A DNA stretch of 64,000 nt. Source: Chitinophaga agri. GTDB taxonomy: Bacteria; Bacteroidota; Bacteroidia; Chitinophagales; Chitinophagaceae. The position numbers and the translations under genes were made by a program. How positions within the stretch are numbered: the first letter of the stretch is position 1; every line of letters begins with the position of its first letter. The stretch covers positions 5,146,001 to 5,210,000 of the forward strand of contig NZ_CP048113.1 of assembly GCF_010093065.1 (NCBI RefSeq), in the 5' to 3' direction. The notes below the pieces were generated by a model. That model was not told the DNA's origin and searched no databases. It was given only the letters and a program-made list of their open reading frames with translations. Shown one piece after another: positions 35,352-44,321 of the stretch.

Positions 35352-36278
35352 ATGGTTACAACTGAAATCGCCGACAAAATCAAGCGGCTGGAAGAGAAGT
35401 ATGCCGCTATGGGTCAGGATCTATCTTCTTATCTTGACGGGCTCCTGTATGCGGATTACCTTACCTATTGGGATTATATTCAACTGGATGTATTATTAAA
35501 CCTGCAGCATCCCCGGACCCCAATACCGGATGAAAACATCTTCATTATCTATCATCAGATCACGGAACTGTACTTTAAGCTGACCTTACAGGCCATTGAA
35601 CAGGTTTGTCAGGCGCCTGAACTGACGGCTGATCTTTTCAAAACACAGCTGAAACGTATCAACAACTATTTCCGGAACCTGATCAATTCATTTGAGATCA
35701 TGGTGGATGGGATGGATAAACAGCAGTTCCTGCAGTTCAGGATGGCGTTGCTGCCAGCCAGCGGCTTCCAGAGCGGACAGTTCAGGAAAATTGAGATCTG
35801 TTCCACCGGACTGGTAAACCTGGTATATGAACCGCAGCGGGAGGAATTGAAAGGAAAGGGGTTATCCGAGGTACTGGATCGCATCTACTGGCGTAGTGGA
35901 GCTACTGAACTGGCCACAGGTAAGAAAACCCTTACCCTCCGACAATTCGAGGAAAAGTACATGCGCGACTTCCTGTTCCTGGCAGAACGTTATCAGGAAA
36001 ATAATATGCAGCTGCGCTATAAACAGCTTCCTCCTGAAGTACAGGAAGAAGTAATGCCGCTGCTGAAGGAATATGATCTGAATATTAATGTCAGATGGCC
36101 TTTGATGCATTATAAGTCCGCCGTTCGTTACCTGAACCGGAAGCCGGAAGATATTGCAGCGACCGGAGGCACCAACTGGCAGCAGTATCTGCCTCCCCGC
36201 CACAAACGTATTGTTTTCTTCCCTGAGATATGGACAGCGGAAGAACTGGATAACTGGGGGAAACTGGCGTTTGAATAA
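35352..36278 (+). CDS. kynA: tryptophan 2,3-dioxygenase
   Basis: 308 residues from the ATG at 35352 (a TTG 12 bp earlier is weaker). Family blocks: LTYWDYIQLDVLLNLQ, FIIYHQITELYFKLTL (substrate-site His), LLPASGFQSGQFRKIE, and MHYKSAVRYL near the haem-ligand His followed by ATGGTNWQQYLPP. It opens the indole ring of Trp to N-formylkynurenine and starts the kynurenine path. It is the Bacteroidota form, slightly longer than the Proteobacterial one. Other kynurenine genes are not in the window. Preceded by an Lrp-type regulator. Confidence 0.93.
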   Translation: MVTTEIADKIKRLEEKYAAMGQDLSSYLDGLLYADYLTYWDYIQLDVLLNLQHPRTPIPDENIFIIYHQITELYFKLTLQAIEQVCQAPELTADLFKTQLKRINNYFRNLINSFEIMVDGMDKQQFLQFRMALLPASGFQSGQFRKIEICSTGLVNLVYEPQREELKGKGLSEVLDRIYWRSGATELATGKKTLTLRQFEEKYMRDFLFLAERYQENNMQLRYKQLPPEVQEEVMPLLKEYDLNINVRWPLMHYKSAVRYLNRKPEDIAATGGTNWQQYLPPRHKRIVFFPEIWTAEELDNWGKLAFE

Positions 36279-36289
36279 AATAGAAACCC

Positions 36290-36326
36290 TGGCAATGGAG
36301 GACAGGCACTATCCTCCATTGCCAGT
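36290..36326 (+). terminator. hairpin after tryptophan dioxygenase
   Basis: Perfect 14-bp arms at 36290-36303 and 36313-36326 (core GGCAATGGAGGA) with a 9-nt loop; no long T run follows. Confidence 0.6.
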
Positions 36327-36696
36327 ATATATAATGATCAGATAAGTCACTTCCCGCAATAACCGCTGCCAACCGGTGTAGCGACTGTTCTTAACCTCGT
36401 CGGTCCAATATCCCCACGAACATCTGTTTTGATGAAAAATTCAACGGCCCGGTAGTATTAAAAAATTGTTCCATGAGTGTTTGCCCGAATCCGTTTTAAG
36501 ACGAATTTAACTATTGATATAATTGAACTATTTTTCATAAGTTTGCAAGGAACGGTAGCTTTCACATTAAAAGTCATTCCGTCCTGGCAAAGACGACCAG
36601 GTACAAAGATGTTCTCCAATCAGCTTTTGTTGCTTTGTGAATGCGCAAGCAGATCTTACCTTTCAAAAATTACACAAGACATTATTTAGTAGCGAT
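36327..36696. other. intergenic region before the DUF4290 gene
   Basis: 370 bp with no supported gene. An in-frame extension of the DUF4290 gene back to 36637 has no family match. Confidence 0.4.
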
Positions 36697-37419
36697 ATGG
36701 AATACAATACAACCCGTAACCATTTGATAATGAAGGAGTACGGTCGGAATATCCAGAAGATGATAGAGTATGTACTCAACATCGAGGATGACGAGCATCG
36801 CCAACGTAACGCGATGTCACTGATAGAGTTGATGGGTACGCTGAATCCTCATCTGCGTAACGTAGAGGATTTCAGGCATAAGCTATGGGACCATTTGTTT
36901 CTTATATCCGACTTTAGACTGGAAGTGGAATCCCCATATCCTATTCCAACGAAAGAAACACTGCGGGCGAAACCAGAACGTCTGGCTTATCCTAAGAAAT
37001 ATCCGCGTAACCGTCACTTCGGTAAGAACCTGGAAATGGTGATGGACAAAGCTATCCATGAGGACAATCCTGAGAAGAAAGAAGGATTCACCCAGTGTAT
37101 CGGTAACTATATGAAGCTGGCTTACAGCAACTGGCATAAGGAAAGTGTTCATGACGATGCTATCAAGGCGGAGCTGAACAGCATTTCCAATGGTCAGCTG
37201 GAATATCAGACCGGCCACTCACCTGCACCAAGTGCAGCTGCAATTGCTAATGCACCTAACTTCAATACGAATGCTGAGTTTCAGCCACGTTCATCCAACA
37301 GCAACAGTGGTGGCCTCAACAAACGTAGTAAGAACTTCCAGCAGAAGTTTAAGAATAATAACCAGAAGAGCAGCAACAAGCACAATAACAACAAATACAA
37401 TAAAAACAGGAACAAGTGA
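36697..37419 (+). CDS. DUF4290 domain protein
   Basis: 240 residues from the ATG at 36697, where the family match begins (MEYNTTRNHLIMKEYGRNIQ). The domain spans about 1-170 and includes LMGTLNPHLRNVEDFRHKLW and the conserved KKYPRNRHFGKN. The rest is a low-complexity tail rich in Asn, Lys and Ser, ending in Asn/Lys repeats and probably disordered. The function is not known; the family is Bacteroidota-specific and commonly stands directly before murA, as here, where the stop overlaps the murA GTG start by 4 bp. Confidence 0.88.
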   Translation: MEYNTTRNHLIMKEYGRNIQKMIEYVLNIEDDEHRQRNAMSLIELMGTLNPHLRNVEDFRHKLWDHLFLISDFRLEVESPYPIPTKETLRAKPERLAYPKKYPRNRHFGKNLEMVMDKAIHEDNPEKKEGFTQCIGNYMKLAYSNWHKESVHDDAIKAELNSISNGQLEYQTGHSPAPSAAAIANAPNFNTNAEFQPRSSNSNSGGLNKRSKNFQQKFKNNNQKSSNKHNNNKYNKNRNK

Positions 37420-38729
37420 GTAGTGCTTTCGAAGTAAGAGGCGGCAACCGTCTTAAAGGGGAAATTGTGCCCCAGGGTGCCAAGAACGAAGCTTTACAGA
37501 TTATCAGTGCTGTCCTGCTGACGGCTGATAAAGTTACTATCAGCAATATACCAGATATCCTCGATGTGAACCTGCTTATAGAGCTGCTGGGAGATATGGG
37601 TGTAAAGACAAACAGGATCGCCCGCGATACCTGCGAGTTTCAGGCTGACCAGATCAACCTTCCCTATCTGGAGAGTGCAGAATTCAAGAAAAAATCCGGA
37701 CGTCTGAGAGGTTCTGTAATGATTGCAGGTCCTTTGCTGGCACGCTTTGGTAAGGCATATATCCCTAAGCCGGGTGGCGATAAGATCGGCCGCCGCAGGC
37801 TGGATACGCATATCATCGGTTTTGAGAAACTGGGTGTACAGTTCGTGTATGATAATGATGACAACTACTTCCGTCTGGAAGCTGGTGACGGTGGACTGAA
37901 AGGCGCTTACATGCTGCTGGACGAGCCATCTGTGACCGGTACTGCCAACATTGTAATGGCGGCAGTAATGGCCAGCGGAACGACCACTATCTATAACGCG
38001 GCATGCGAGCCTTACCTGCAGCAGTTGTGCAAAATGCTGAACAGCATGGGCGCAAATATTACTGGTATTGGTTCTAACCTGCTGACCATCCAGGGTGTTT
38101 CATCCCTGAAAGGTTGCAGTCACGCCATGTTGCCGGATATGATCGAGATTGGCTCCTTTATCGGACTGGCCGCTATGACCCAGTCTGAGATCACCATCAA
38201 AAATGCGGGTGTGGAACATCTGGGTATCATACCTGAGAAATTCCGTCAGCTGGGTATTAATCTGGAGATCAAAGGAAATGATATCTATATTCCTGCGCAG
38301 GATAGCTATGAGATCCAGACATTCCTGGACGGTTCTATTCTGACAATATCAGATCATCCATGGCCCGGATTTACACCTGACCTGCTGAGTATCGTACTGG
38401 TAGTAGCGACACAGGCAAAAGGCAGTGTGATGATCCACCAGAAAATGTTCGAGAGCCGTTTGTTCTTTGTGGATAAACTGATAGATATGGGCGCACAGAT
38501 CGTATTGTGTGATCCGCATCGTGCCGTAGTGATTGGCCTTGGAAGGCAACATAACCTGAGAGGTATCACGATGTCATCTCCGGATATACGTGCAGGTGTA
38601 TCTCTCCTGATTGCCGCACTGAGCGCAGAAGGAAAGAGCACGATCCAGAATATTGAACAGATCGACCGCGGTTATCAGTATATCGATGAACGATTGAGGA
38701 AACTGGGTGCAGATATCAAACGAGTGTAA
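37416..38729 (+). CDS. murA: UDP-N-acetylglucosamine 1-carboxyvinyltransferase
   Basis: 437 residues, GTG start within the stop of the DUF4290 gene. It transfers enolpyruvate from PEP to UDP-GlcNAc, the first committed step to peptidoglycan. Family blocks: GAKNEALQII near the N-terminus with the catalytic Lys, GDMGV, RLRGSVMIAGPLLARFG, and EPSVTGTANIVMA. In the active-site loop the usual PGGCxIG reads PGGDKIGRR, so the Cys that fosfomycin alkylates is Asp. This change is known to give natural fosfomycin resistance in Mycobacterium and Chlamydia MurA; the same is predicted here. A long hairpin follows. Confidence 0.96.
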   Translation: MSSAFEVRGGNRLKGEIVPQGAKNEALQIISAVLLTADKVTISNIPDILDVNLLIELLGDMGVKTNRIARDTCEFQADQINLPYLESAEFKKKSGRLRGSVMIAGPLLARFGKAYIPKPGGDKIGRRRLDTHIIGFEKLGVQFVYDNDDNYFRLEAGDGGLKGAYMLLDEPSVTGTANIVMAAVMASGTTTIYNAACEPYLQQLCKMLNSMGANITGIGSNLLTIQGVSSLKGCSHAMLPDMIEIGSFIGLAAMTQSEITIKNAGVEHLGIIPEKFRQLGINLEIKGNDIYIPAQDSYEIQTFLDGSILTISDHPWPGFTPDLLSIVLVVATQAKGSVMIHQKMFESRLFFVDKLIDMGAQIVLCDPHRAVVIGLGRQHNLRGITMSSPDIRAGVSLLIAALSAEGKSTIQNIEQIDRGYQYIDERLRKLGADIKRV

Positions 38730-38751
38730 AATATAACAAGGTATACTACAG

Positions 38752-38817
38752 GCTGCAAGAAATTGGCGCGAACGATCATATTCTATATGGTAAATGCCCG
38801 CACCAATTGCTTGCAGC
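38752..38817. repeat. long imperfect hairpin between murA and gmk
   Basis: Arms GCTGCAAG-a-AATTGG (38752-38766) and CCAATT-g-CTTGCAGC (38803-38817) around a 36-nt loop. No T run follows, so it may be an RNA-processing or regulatory structure. Confidence 0.5.
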
Positions 38818-38856
38818 TTGTGATTTATAGCGGAACCAGGATAATCAGACCAGAAC

Positions 38857-39423
38857 ATGAGCAATAAGATCATTATTATTACTGCCCCATCTGGAGCAGG
38901 GAAAACCACCATCGTAAAAAGGCTGTTGTCTGAATTGCCACAGCTGTCTTTCTCTATTTCAGCCGCTACACGTTCAGCCAGGGAAAATGAAGTGCATGGA
39001 AAAGACTATTATTTCCTTACCCTGGACGATTTTCATCAGAAGATCGATGACAATGCATTTGCGGAATATGAAATGGTGTATGCTGGTAAATACTATGGTA
39101 CACTTAAAAGTGAATTACAACGTATTTGGGATGCCGGAAAAGTGCCCATGGTAGATATTGATGTGAAAGGCGCGCTTTCAATAAAGGAGAAATACCATAC
39201 AGGCGTACTGACTATCTTTATCGCCCCTCCGACACTGGATACCTTACGGGTACGACTGAGTGAACGGGGTACAGAAACACAGGCTTCACTGGAAGAAAGG
39301 CTGGGGAAGGCCCGCTACGAGATGTCTTTCTCTCATGAATTTGATGAAATTGTAGTGAATGATGAACTGGAAACGGCCTATGCAGCTGTAAAAGAACTGG
39401 TGACACGGTTTCTTCAGCAGTAA
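38857..39423 (+). CDS. gmk: guanylate kinase
   Basis: 188 residues. P-loop TAPSGAGKTTIVKRLL, the GMP-binding SISAATRSARENEVHGKDYYF block, and EYEMVYAGKYYGT. It phosphorylates GMP to GDP. Length and motifs are normal for the family. It stands between murA and the CBS-domain membrane protein on the same strand, with 127 bp before it that hold a hairpin. Confidence 0.96.
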   Translation: MSNKIIIITAPSGAGKTTIVKRLLSELPQLSFSISAATRSARENEVHGKDYYFLTLDDFHQKIDDNAFAEYEMVYAGKYYGTLKSELQRIWDAGKVPMVDIDVKGALSIKEKYHTGVLTIFIAPPTLDTLRVRLSERGTETQASLEERLGKARYEMSFSHEFDEIVVNDELETAYAAVKELVTRFLQQ

Positions 39424-39505
39424 ACATACTGTTCCGGTGCAATCTTTGTATGAGGAATGACCGTACTTATTATGTGGAATCTATAATTCCTTACTTTTGA
39501 ACTCT

Positions 39506-40771
39506 ATGGATACTTATACACTCCTGATCCTGGCTATACTGGTGTTGCTGGCGGGTTTCTTCGCCGGACTTGAAACAGCCTTCGCCAATGTAAACAAGTT
39601 GAGCATTGAGTTGAAAAAGAAACAGGGGAGAGCTACCGGTAAAATACTGGCCAGCTTTAATGACAACCCCTCCCGGTTTCTGGCTACCAGTCTGTTAGGA
39701 TTGACTATTGTTTTGGTGATATACGGAATCTTGTTTGCCGGCTTTTTTCAGCCGCTGTGGAACCAGGTATTACCACCCCAGCAGAACATGAATCTGCAAC
39801 CTGTATTACTGTTCATCGATGTAATGCTGGGTACCCTGATATTGTTGTCTTTCGGGTTTTTTATTCCCCGTGCCATTTTCCGTTCACGGCCGGAAGCATT
39901 GCTCAGTTTTTTTGCGTTACCCATTTCCGTGATATCCAAGCCGCTGTTCGTGATCGGCAGTTTGCTGGTATCTATCTCGGAGTGGATTTTAAAATACCTG
40001 TTCAATGTGCGCATTGTTGAAACAACTACCTCCTTTCCAAGAGTGGATGTGGAACATTTCATACGTCAGTCGCAGCAACATATGACAGAAAACCAGGAGC
40101 TGAATACAGAGCTTTTTGAGAATGCTTTGTCCCTGGCACATGTGAAGATCCGCGGATGCCTGATCCCACGTAAAGAAATAGAAGCGTTGGAAATCAGCAG
40201 TCCGATTGGTGCCGCTCAGCAGAAGTTCATGGAAACCAAGCTTTCCAAGATCATTATCTACGAAAATTCCATAGATAATATACTGGGATATATTCATCAG
40301 CTGGATATGTTTAAAAGTCCTGCCGATATTTCGGCTATTCTGCATCCGATACTGGCAGTGCCGGAGACGATGAGCGCGATCGACCTGTTGAGCAAATTCA
40401 ATAAAGAGCGCAGAAGCATAGCCTGGGTGGTAGATGAATTTGGTGGTACCGCAGGTATTGTTACGATAGAGGACGTACTGGAGGAGATCTTCGGCGAGAT
40501 CAAGGATGAGCATGACGAGGAGGAATTTGTAGAAAAACAGATCGCTGAAAAGGAATATATATTCTCTGGCAGGCTGGAGCTGGATTACCTGAATGAAAAA
40601 TACGGATTTGATTTTCCAGAGGATGAAAGTGAAACACTTTCAGGATATATTATTAACCATCATGAGAAGATTCCCCGTTTGAAAGAACGGATCATTATCG
40701 ACGATTACGAGTTCGATGTATTGAATGTTACTGAAACAAGGATCGAAATGGTTAAAATAAAAGTACTGTAG
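39506..40771 (+). CDS. hemolysin/CNNM-family membrane protein with CBS domains
   Basis: 421 residues from the ATG at 39506. DUF21 membrane domain at about 1-180 (VLLAGFFAGLETAFANVNKL start, then helices near 60, 95 and 130), two CBS domains at about 200-330 (LIPRKEIEALEI, IAWVVDEFGGTAGIVTIEDV) and a CorC/HlyC C-terminal domain at about 345-420 (SGRLELDYLNEKYGFDFP). The family is linked to Mg2+/Co2+ export or gliding-related GldE in Bacteroidota; GldE-like identity is possible but cannot be settled here. The CBS pair probably senses adenine nucleotides. Confidence 0.88.
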   Translation: MDTYTLLILAILVLLAGFFAGLETAFANVNKLSIELKKKQGRATGKILASFNDNPSRFLATSLLGLTIVLVIYGILFAGFFQPLWNQVLPPQQNMNLQPVLLFIDVMLGTLILLSFGFFIPRAIFRSRPEALLSFFALPISVISKPLFVIGSLLVSISEWILKYLFNVRIVETTTSFPRVDVEHFIRQSQQHMTENQELNTELFENALSLAHVKIRGCLIPRKEIEALEISSPIGAAQQKFMETKLSKIIIYENSIDNILGYIHQLDMFKSPADISAILHPILAVPETMSAIDLLSKFNKERRSIAWVVDEFGGTAGIVTIEDVLEEIFGEIKDEHDEEEFVEKQIAEKEYIFSGRLELDYLNEKYGFDFPEDESETLSGYIINHHEKIPRLKERIIIDDYEFDVLNVTETRIEMVKIKVL

Positions 40772-41059
40772 TAAATTTTCCGTACGATCAGCCCTTTTTT
40801 CTCTGTGAAATAGTGCTTTTAGTTGCTTATTTTTCAGTTATTTAGGAGAACTTACTAGTTTTTTATAAAAGAAAAGAAATCAAGAGTTGATATTGTGATT
40901 ATTTTTTTAATATATTTGCAGTGTGAATGAGCATCGCCCCTCGCTAAAACGATTTAAAAAAGTAGTAGGGATTTAACACGAATTGTATACATTTGCTACG
41001 GATGATGTAACACAATGATTTGATTTTTGTTAAAAGGATGTAAAAAAAATTGTTACAAC

Positions 41060-41090
41060 ATTGATAATAACATATTTCTTTCTATTTTTG
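41060..41090 (+). promoter_or_regulatory. Bacteroidota-type promoter
   Basis: ATTG (41060-41063), exactly 19 nt, TATTTTTG (41083-41090), a full match to the TAnnTTTG -7 box. Predicted start near 41096. Confidence 0.6.
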
Positions 41091-41095
41091 TGATA

Positions 41096-41258
41096 GAAAT
41101 TTAAAAGTAACCAGAAACACAGACATCTTGAAAGCTTGCCATCAATCGGATGCAATGTGAATCTGGAAACAAAGACATTCTCGAATTCAACTTTTTTGGG
41201 GTTAACAAACAATGGATGAAAGGCCGGCTCTTGATTCTTCTCGGGCTGGCTCTTTTTT
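41096..41258 (+). ncRNA. candidate small RNA, about 160 nt
   Basis: Bounded by a good promoter (41060-41090) and an intrinsic terminator (41223-41258) with no convincing coding frame between. It lies between the CBS-domain gene and tatC on the same strand. It could be a free small RNA or an attenuated leader of tatC. No match to a named RNA family was recognised, including 6S RNA and known riboswitches. Confidence 0.4.
41223..41258 (+). terminator. intrinsic terminator before tatC
   Basis: Stem GCCGGCTC / GGGCTGGC (41223-41230, 41243-41250, two G-T pairs), 12-nt loop, then TC and seven T. Confidence 0.7.
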
Positions 41259-41508
41259 TGTACCTACCTCAAAGATCACCATATATACACTTTCGCCACC
41301 TGCCGGTTAACGGAGATTTTCACTCCCCGGCCACGCTTCACTTTATCACCGGAAGGACATTTGAGCCTTCTGACACGATCAGCCTTTCGCAAGACCTTTA
41401 AATTCGCTTAAAACTTTCTACTAATAGTGGTAGTTGCTCTATTTTGTTGGAAGCAACCGCTATATTTGTGCTCCTTAGATCAAAATATTCACAGCCCGAT
41501 TAACTGAT

Positions 41509-42360
41509 ATGTTCAAGAAAATTTTTGCGAGTAATGAGGAAAAGGCCGAGATGTCTTTTTTTGACCACCTGGAGGACCTGCGCTGGCATATAGTGCGCTC
41601 AGTAATAGCACTGATAGTGGTGAGCATCTTCGGTTTTGTATTTACTAAAGAAATACTGGATGGTGTCATCTTCGGGCCAACCAATAAAGATTTCCCTTCT
41701 TATGTGGCATTATGTAAACTCAGTCACCTGGTAGGATTGGGAGATAAACTCTGTATTACGCCAGTGCCGATCGTTTTCCAGAACCACATTCTGGTAGGTC
41801 AGGTGATGTTACAGTTCAAACTGGCATTTATATTTGGCTTCATAGTAGCCTTCCCATATATATTCTGGGAATTCTGGAGGTTTATTAAACCTGCATTAAA
41901 GGAGCGTGAGTTAAGAGGTGCAAGAGGTATTATTTTTTGGGTATCATTCCAGTTTTTTCTGGGGATATCCTTCAGCTATTTTCTGATGGCGCCGTTTACG
42001 ATCAACTTCCTGGCAGGTTATACTGTTACAGATAAGGCAGTAAATCAGTTCTTCATTGACGACTATTTCGGATTGATGTCCCAGATCGTGTTAGGGATGG
42101 GCGTATTGTTTGAAATGCCGATCCTGGTATTCTTCCTGACGAAGATCGGATTCCTATCACCTGAGTTTCTCCGTACTTACCGCAGGCATGCGATAGTCGT
42201 GATCCTGGTGCTGGCGGCAGTGATTACGCCTCCGGACGTTATTGACCAGCTGATCGTATTTACACCATTGTATCTTTTGTACGAAATTAGCATATATATT
42301 TCGGCCAGAGCGTTGAAAGGAATGGAGAAAGCAGAGAACGAAGTAGAAGAATGGTCTTGA
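41509..42360 (+). CDS. tatC: Sec-independent protein translocase TatC
   Basis: 283 residues with six membrane helices. Start MSFFDHLEDLRWHIVRSVIA holds the conserved HLxELR-like motif (HLEDLRWH), and the first periplasmic loop carries Pro/Phe residues typical of the twin-arginine receptor. FIVAFPYIFWEFWRFIKPAL and YFLMAPFTINFLAGY are further family blocks. It recognises twin-arginine signal peptides and exports folded proteins with TatA. The tatA gene is not in this window, as is common in Bacteroidota. It precedes rpiB by 109 bp. Confidence 0.95.
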   Translation: MFKKIFASNEEKAEMSFFDHLEDLRWHIVRSVIALIVVSIFGFVFTKEILDGVIFGPTNKDFPSYVALCKLSHLVGLGDKLCITPVPIVFQNHILVGQVMLQFKLAFIFGFIVAFPYIFWEFWRFIKPALKERELRGARGIIFWVSFQFFLGISFSYFLMAPFTINFLAGYTVTDKAVNQFFIDDYFGLMSQIVLGMGVLFEMPILVFFLTKIGFLSPEFLRTYRRHAIVVILVLAAVITPPDVIDQLIVFTPLYLLYEISIYISARALKGMEKAENEVEEWS

Positions 42361-42469
42361 TCTGACGCTGATAAATTATAAGGCACAACGCGGAATGCTC
42401 GGTATCTATACAAGGGACATTCCGCGTTGTGCTTTCTGACCTTTACTTCACTATTTAAATTTTTGTTTT

Positions 42470-42931
42470 ATGGCATCACAACCACTATTTAATCTTACGC
42501 TGCCGGTGGCTATAGGTTCAGATCATGCCGGTTTTGAATACAAAGAAGAGATTATTTCCTATCTGGAAGGGAAAGGGCTAAAAATAAAAGATGTAGGCGC
42601 CTATTCCGCGGATTCTGCGGATTATCCTGACTTTGCTCATCCGGTGGCGACACTTGTAGAGAGGGATCAGGCGGCATTTGGTATACTGGTATGTGGTAGT
42701 GCGAATGGCGTAGCGATCACGGCTAACAAACACCAGGGCATACGCGCAGCGATCTGCTGGGGGGAGGAATTGTCGCGGCTGGCGCGTTCTCATAATAATG
42801 CGAATGTGCTGTGTGTGCCTGCCCGTTTTGTTGATGATGCTGTCGCAAAACAAATAGTGGACGTATTCATTAATACGCCATTTGAGGGGGGGCGTCATGA
42901 AAACAGGGTAAGAAAAATAGCCTGTCTATAG
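42470..42931 (+). CDS. rpiB: ribose-5-phosphate isomerase B
   Basis: 153 residues of the LacAB/RpiB fold. AIGSDHAGFEYKEEI at the N-terminus (SDHAG substrate motif), VGAYSADSADYPDFAH, GILVCGSANGVAITANK with the catalytic Cys, and SHNNANVLCVPARF. It interconverts ribose 5-phosphate and ribulose 5-phosphate in the pentose phosphate path. Length is normal. A hairpin follows at 42964. Confidence 0.95.
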   Translation: MASQPLFNLTLPVAIGSDHAGFEYKEEIISYLEGKGLKIKDVGAYSADSADYPDFAHPVATLVERDQAAFGILVCGSANGVAITANKHQGIRAAICWGEELSRLARSHNNANVLCVPARFVDDAVAKQIVDVFINTPFEGGRHENRVRKIACL

Positions 42932-42963
42932 GCCTTTAGAACATATTTATCTTTCATAGCAAT

Positions 42964-43004
42964 AACGCTGATCATCACGCCTTAATAGCGTGATAATCAG
43001 CGTT
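42964..43004 (+). terminator. hairpin terminator of rpiB
   Basis: 17-bp arms with one mismatch at 42964-42980 and 42988-43004 (core AACGCTGAT), then TATTATTTAAATG. Confidence 0.7.
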
Positions 43005-43307
43005 TATTATTTAAATGTTATACCGTCTTCTTTTTTTGGTAAATACAATTGCTTTTGTTAAATTGTGTTAAGAGTCAGTCAGTTGAATGTTAGTTCGTAT
43101 TGTATTTAGCATATTAAGATGTGTGTGTTTAAGTATTTGATGTACTACGCAATAGATGAAAAACTAAGAGAACACTTTTACGAGTCTAACCGTCAGATAC
43201 TTTAAAGTCGGGATCAGAAAACAATCGTCGAGAATAAGAAAACATTTCAGAACCTAAGAGAAAGTCACAAGACAGTACCCCAGTACTCACAACCAAAAAT
43301 TATAATC

Positions 43308-43418
43308 ATGGAGACACCTCACACAATCAGGTGGTATGATTCGCGCTTTTCTGAAAGGTCTCGGGATTACGATGTACAGCAACGATTGCGTGGTCAATGT
43401 ATGTCATATGTGACTTAA
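43308..43418 (+). CDS. possible small protein, 36 residues
   Basis: An ATG after a CCAAAAATTATAATC leader opens a 36-codon frame starting METPHTIRWYD, rich in Arg, Ser and Asp with one Cys. No family is known and a chance frame is quite possible. It is listed because it lies in an otherwise empty 715-bp gap. Not supported by any neighbour. Confidence 0.2.
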   Translation: METPHTIRWYDSRFSERSRDYDVQQRLRGQCMSYVT

Positions 43419-43646
43419 CTGCGCATTGTTCCTGTCGTGTCGTTTTAGTTTGAGAAAGCAACCTCTTAACAAGGATCCCCACAATCATTCGAATATTCAT
43501 TCCATATGCAAACTAACTAGCTTAACCATTCTAATTATTAATACCCTTACATATGATAATCAACCTTTACATAAACGACTGTTTCCCTTAAAGCAGGTTT
43601 ATCAGCTGAATCAATAATTATTTCAGATGCTTAAACAATCACCATT

Positions 43647-44147
43647 ATGTCATCCTCAGATTTCAATACACTGCTACTCGGAAACGCAGATTTTCTCAGA
43701 CCGTATGCAGTTACATTGACAAAAGATTCAGAGTCAGCGAAAGACCTTTATCAGGAAACGCTCTTCCGCGCATTGGCTAACCGTGACAAATACCTGGCGG
43801 GCACCAACATCAGGGCATGGTTGTATACCATTATGCGTAATATCTTTATCAATAACTATCGTCGTGGTAACAGACAGTTCCGCCTGCTGGATAACTCTGC
43901 AGGGGAATTTCTTTTACACCAGCAGCAACCCAGTATTGGCAATGCCGCCGAAACCAACCTGCGCATAAAAGATGTGCATATGGCAGTGTATAATCTGCCT
44001 GTAATATTTAAACAACCCTTCATGCTTTATTTTGAAGGATATAAATATTACGAAATAGCGGCCATGCTAAATGAACCGCTCGGTACCGTTAAAAGTCGTA
44101 TTCACTTCGCCCGCAAAATGCTGAAGTCCCGTATTGCCAGATATTAA
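43647..44147 (+). CDS. ECF-type RNA polymerase sigma factor
   Basis: 166 residues, sigma-70 regions 2 and 4. Region 2: LRPYAVTLTKDSESAKDLYQ and NIRAWLYTIMRNIFINNYRR. Region 4: VIFKQPFMLYFEGYKYYEIA and LNEPLGTVKSRIHFARKML, the HTH. No anti-sigma factor gene is next to it, which is usual for this common Bacteroidota group. It is preceded by a long non-coding stretch that may carry its own control sites and is followed by the helicase gene 174 bp on. Confidence 0.93.
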   Translation: MSSSDFNTLLLGNADFLRPYAVTLTKDSESAKDLYQETLFRALANRDKYLAGTNIRAWLYTIMRNIFINNYRRGNRQFRLLDNSAGEFLLHQQQPSIGNAAETNLRIKDVHMAVYNLPVIFKQPFMLYFEGYKYYEIAAMLNEPLGTVKSRIHFARKMLKSRIARY

Positions 44148-44321
44148 TCCCCTTCAGAAGAAGTAAAAGGGTAAAATCGCGGAAACTACGCGTAGCGGCT
44201 GATCTATGCCCTTATGCTTTTTCCTTTTCTCCCTTTCTGCATTCTTTCGTACTTTTATGCCTTCCCTTTTTAATATTCAAACAGCATTTCCCGATGCAAG
44301 TCCGGGATTTTTATAAATAGC

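Larger units (their letters stand above)
40772..41508. other. intergenic region with promoters and a small RNA candidate
   Basis: 737 bp. Besides the promoter and terminator at 41060-41258, a TATATTTG box stands at 40911-40918 with a TTG 21 nt upstream. The open frame at 41150-41401 runs through the terminator stem and T tract and is not called as a gene. Confidence 0.45.
42932..43646. other. long intergenic region before the ECF sigma factor gene
   Basis: 715 bp. It contains the rpiB terminator and a 36-codon frame (43308-43418). The rest is A+T-rich with no further structure recognised. Confidence 0.4.

Noticed and set aside
41150..41401. 83-codon open frame with a hydrophobic stretch before tatC
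   Set aside because: It reads through an intrinsic terminator; the apparent membrane helix comes from the stem and T run.
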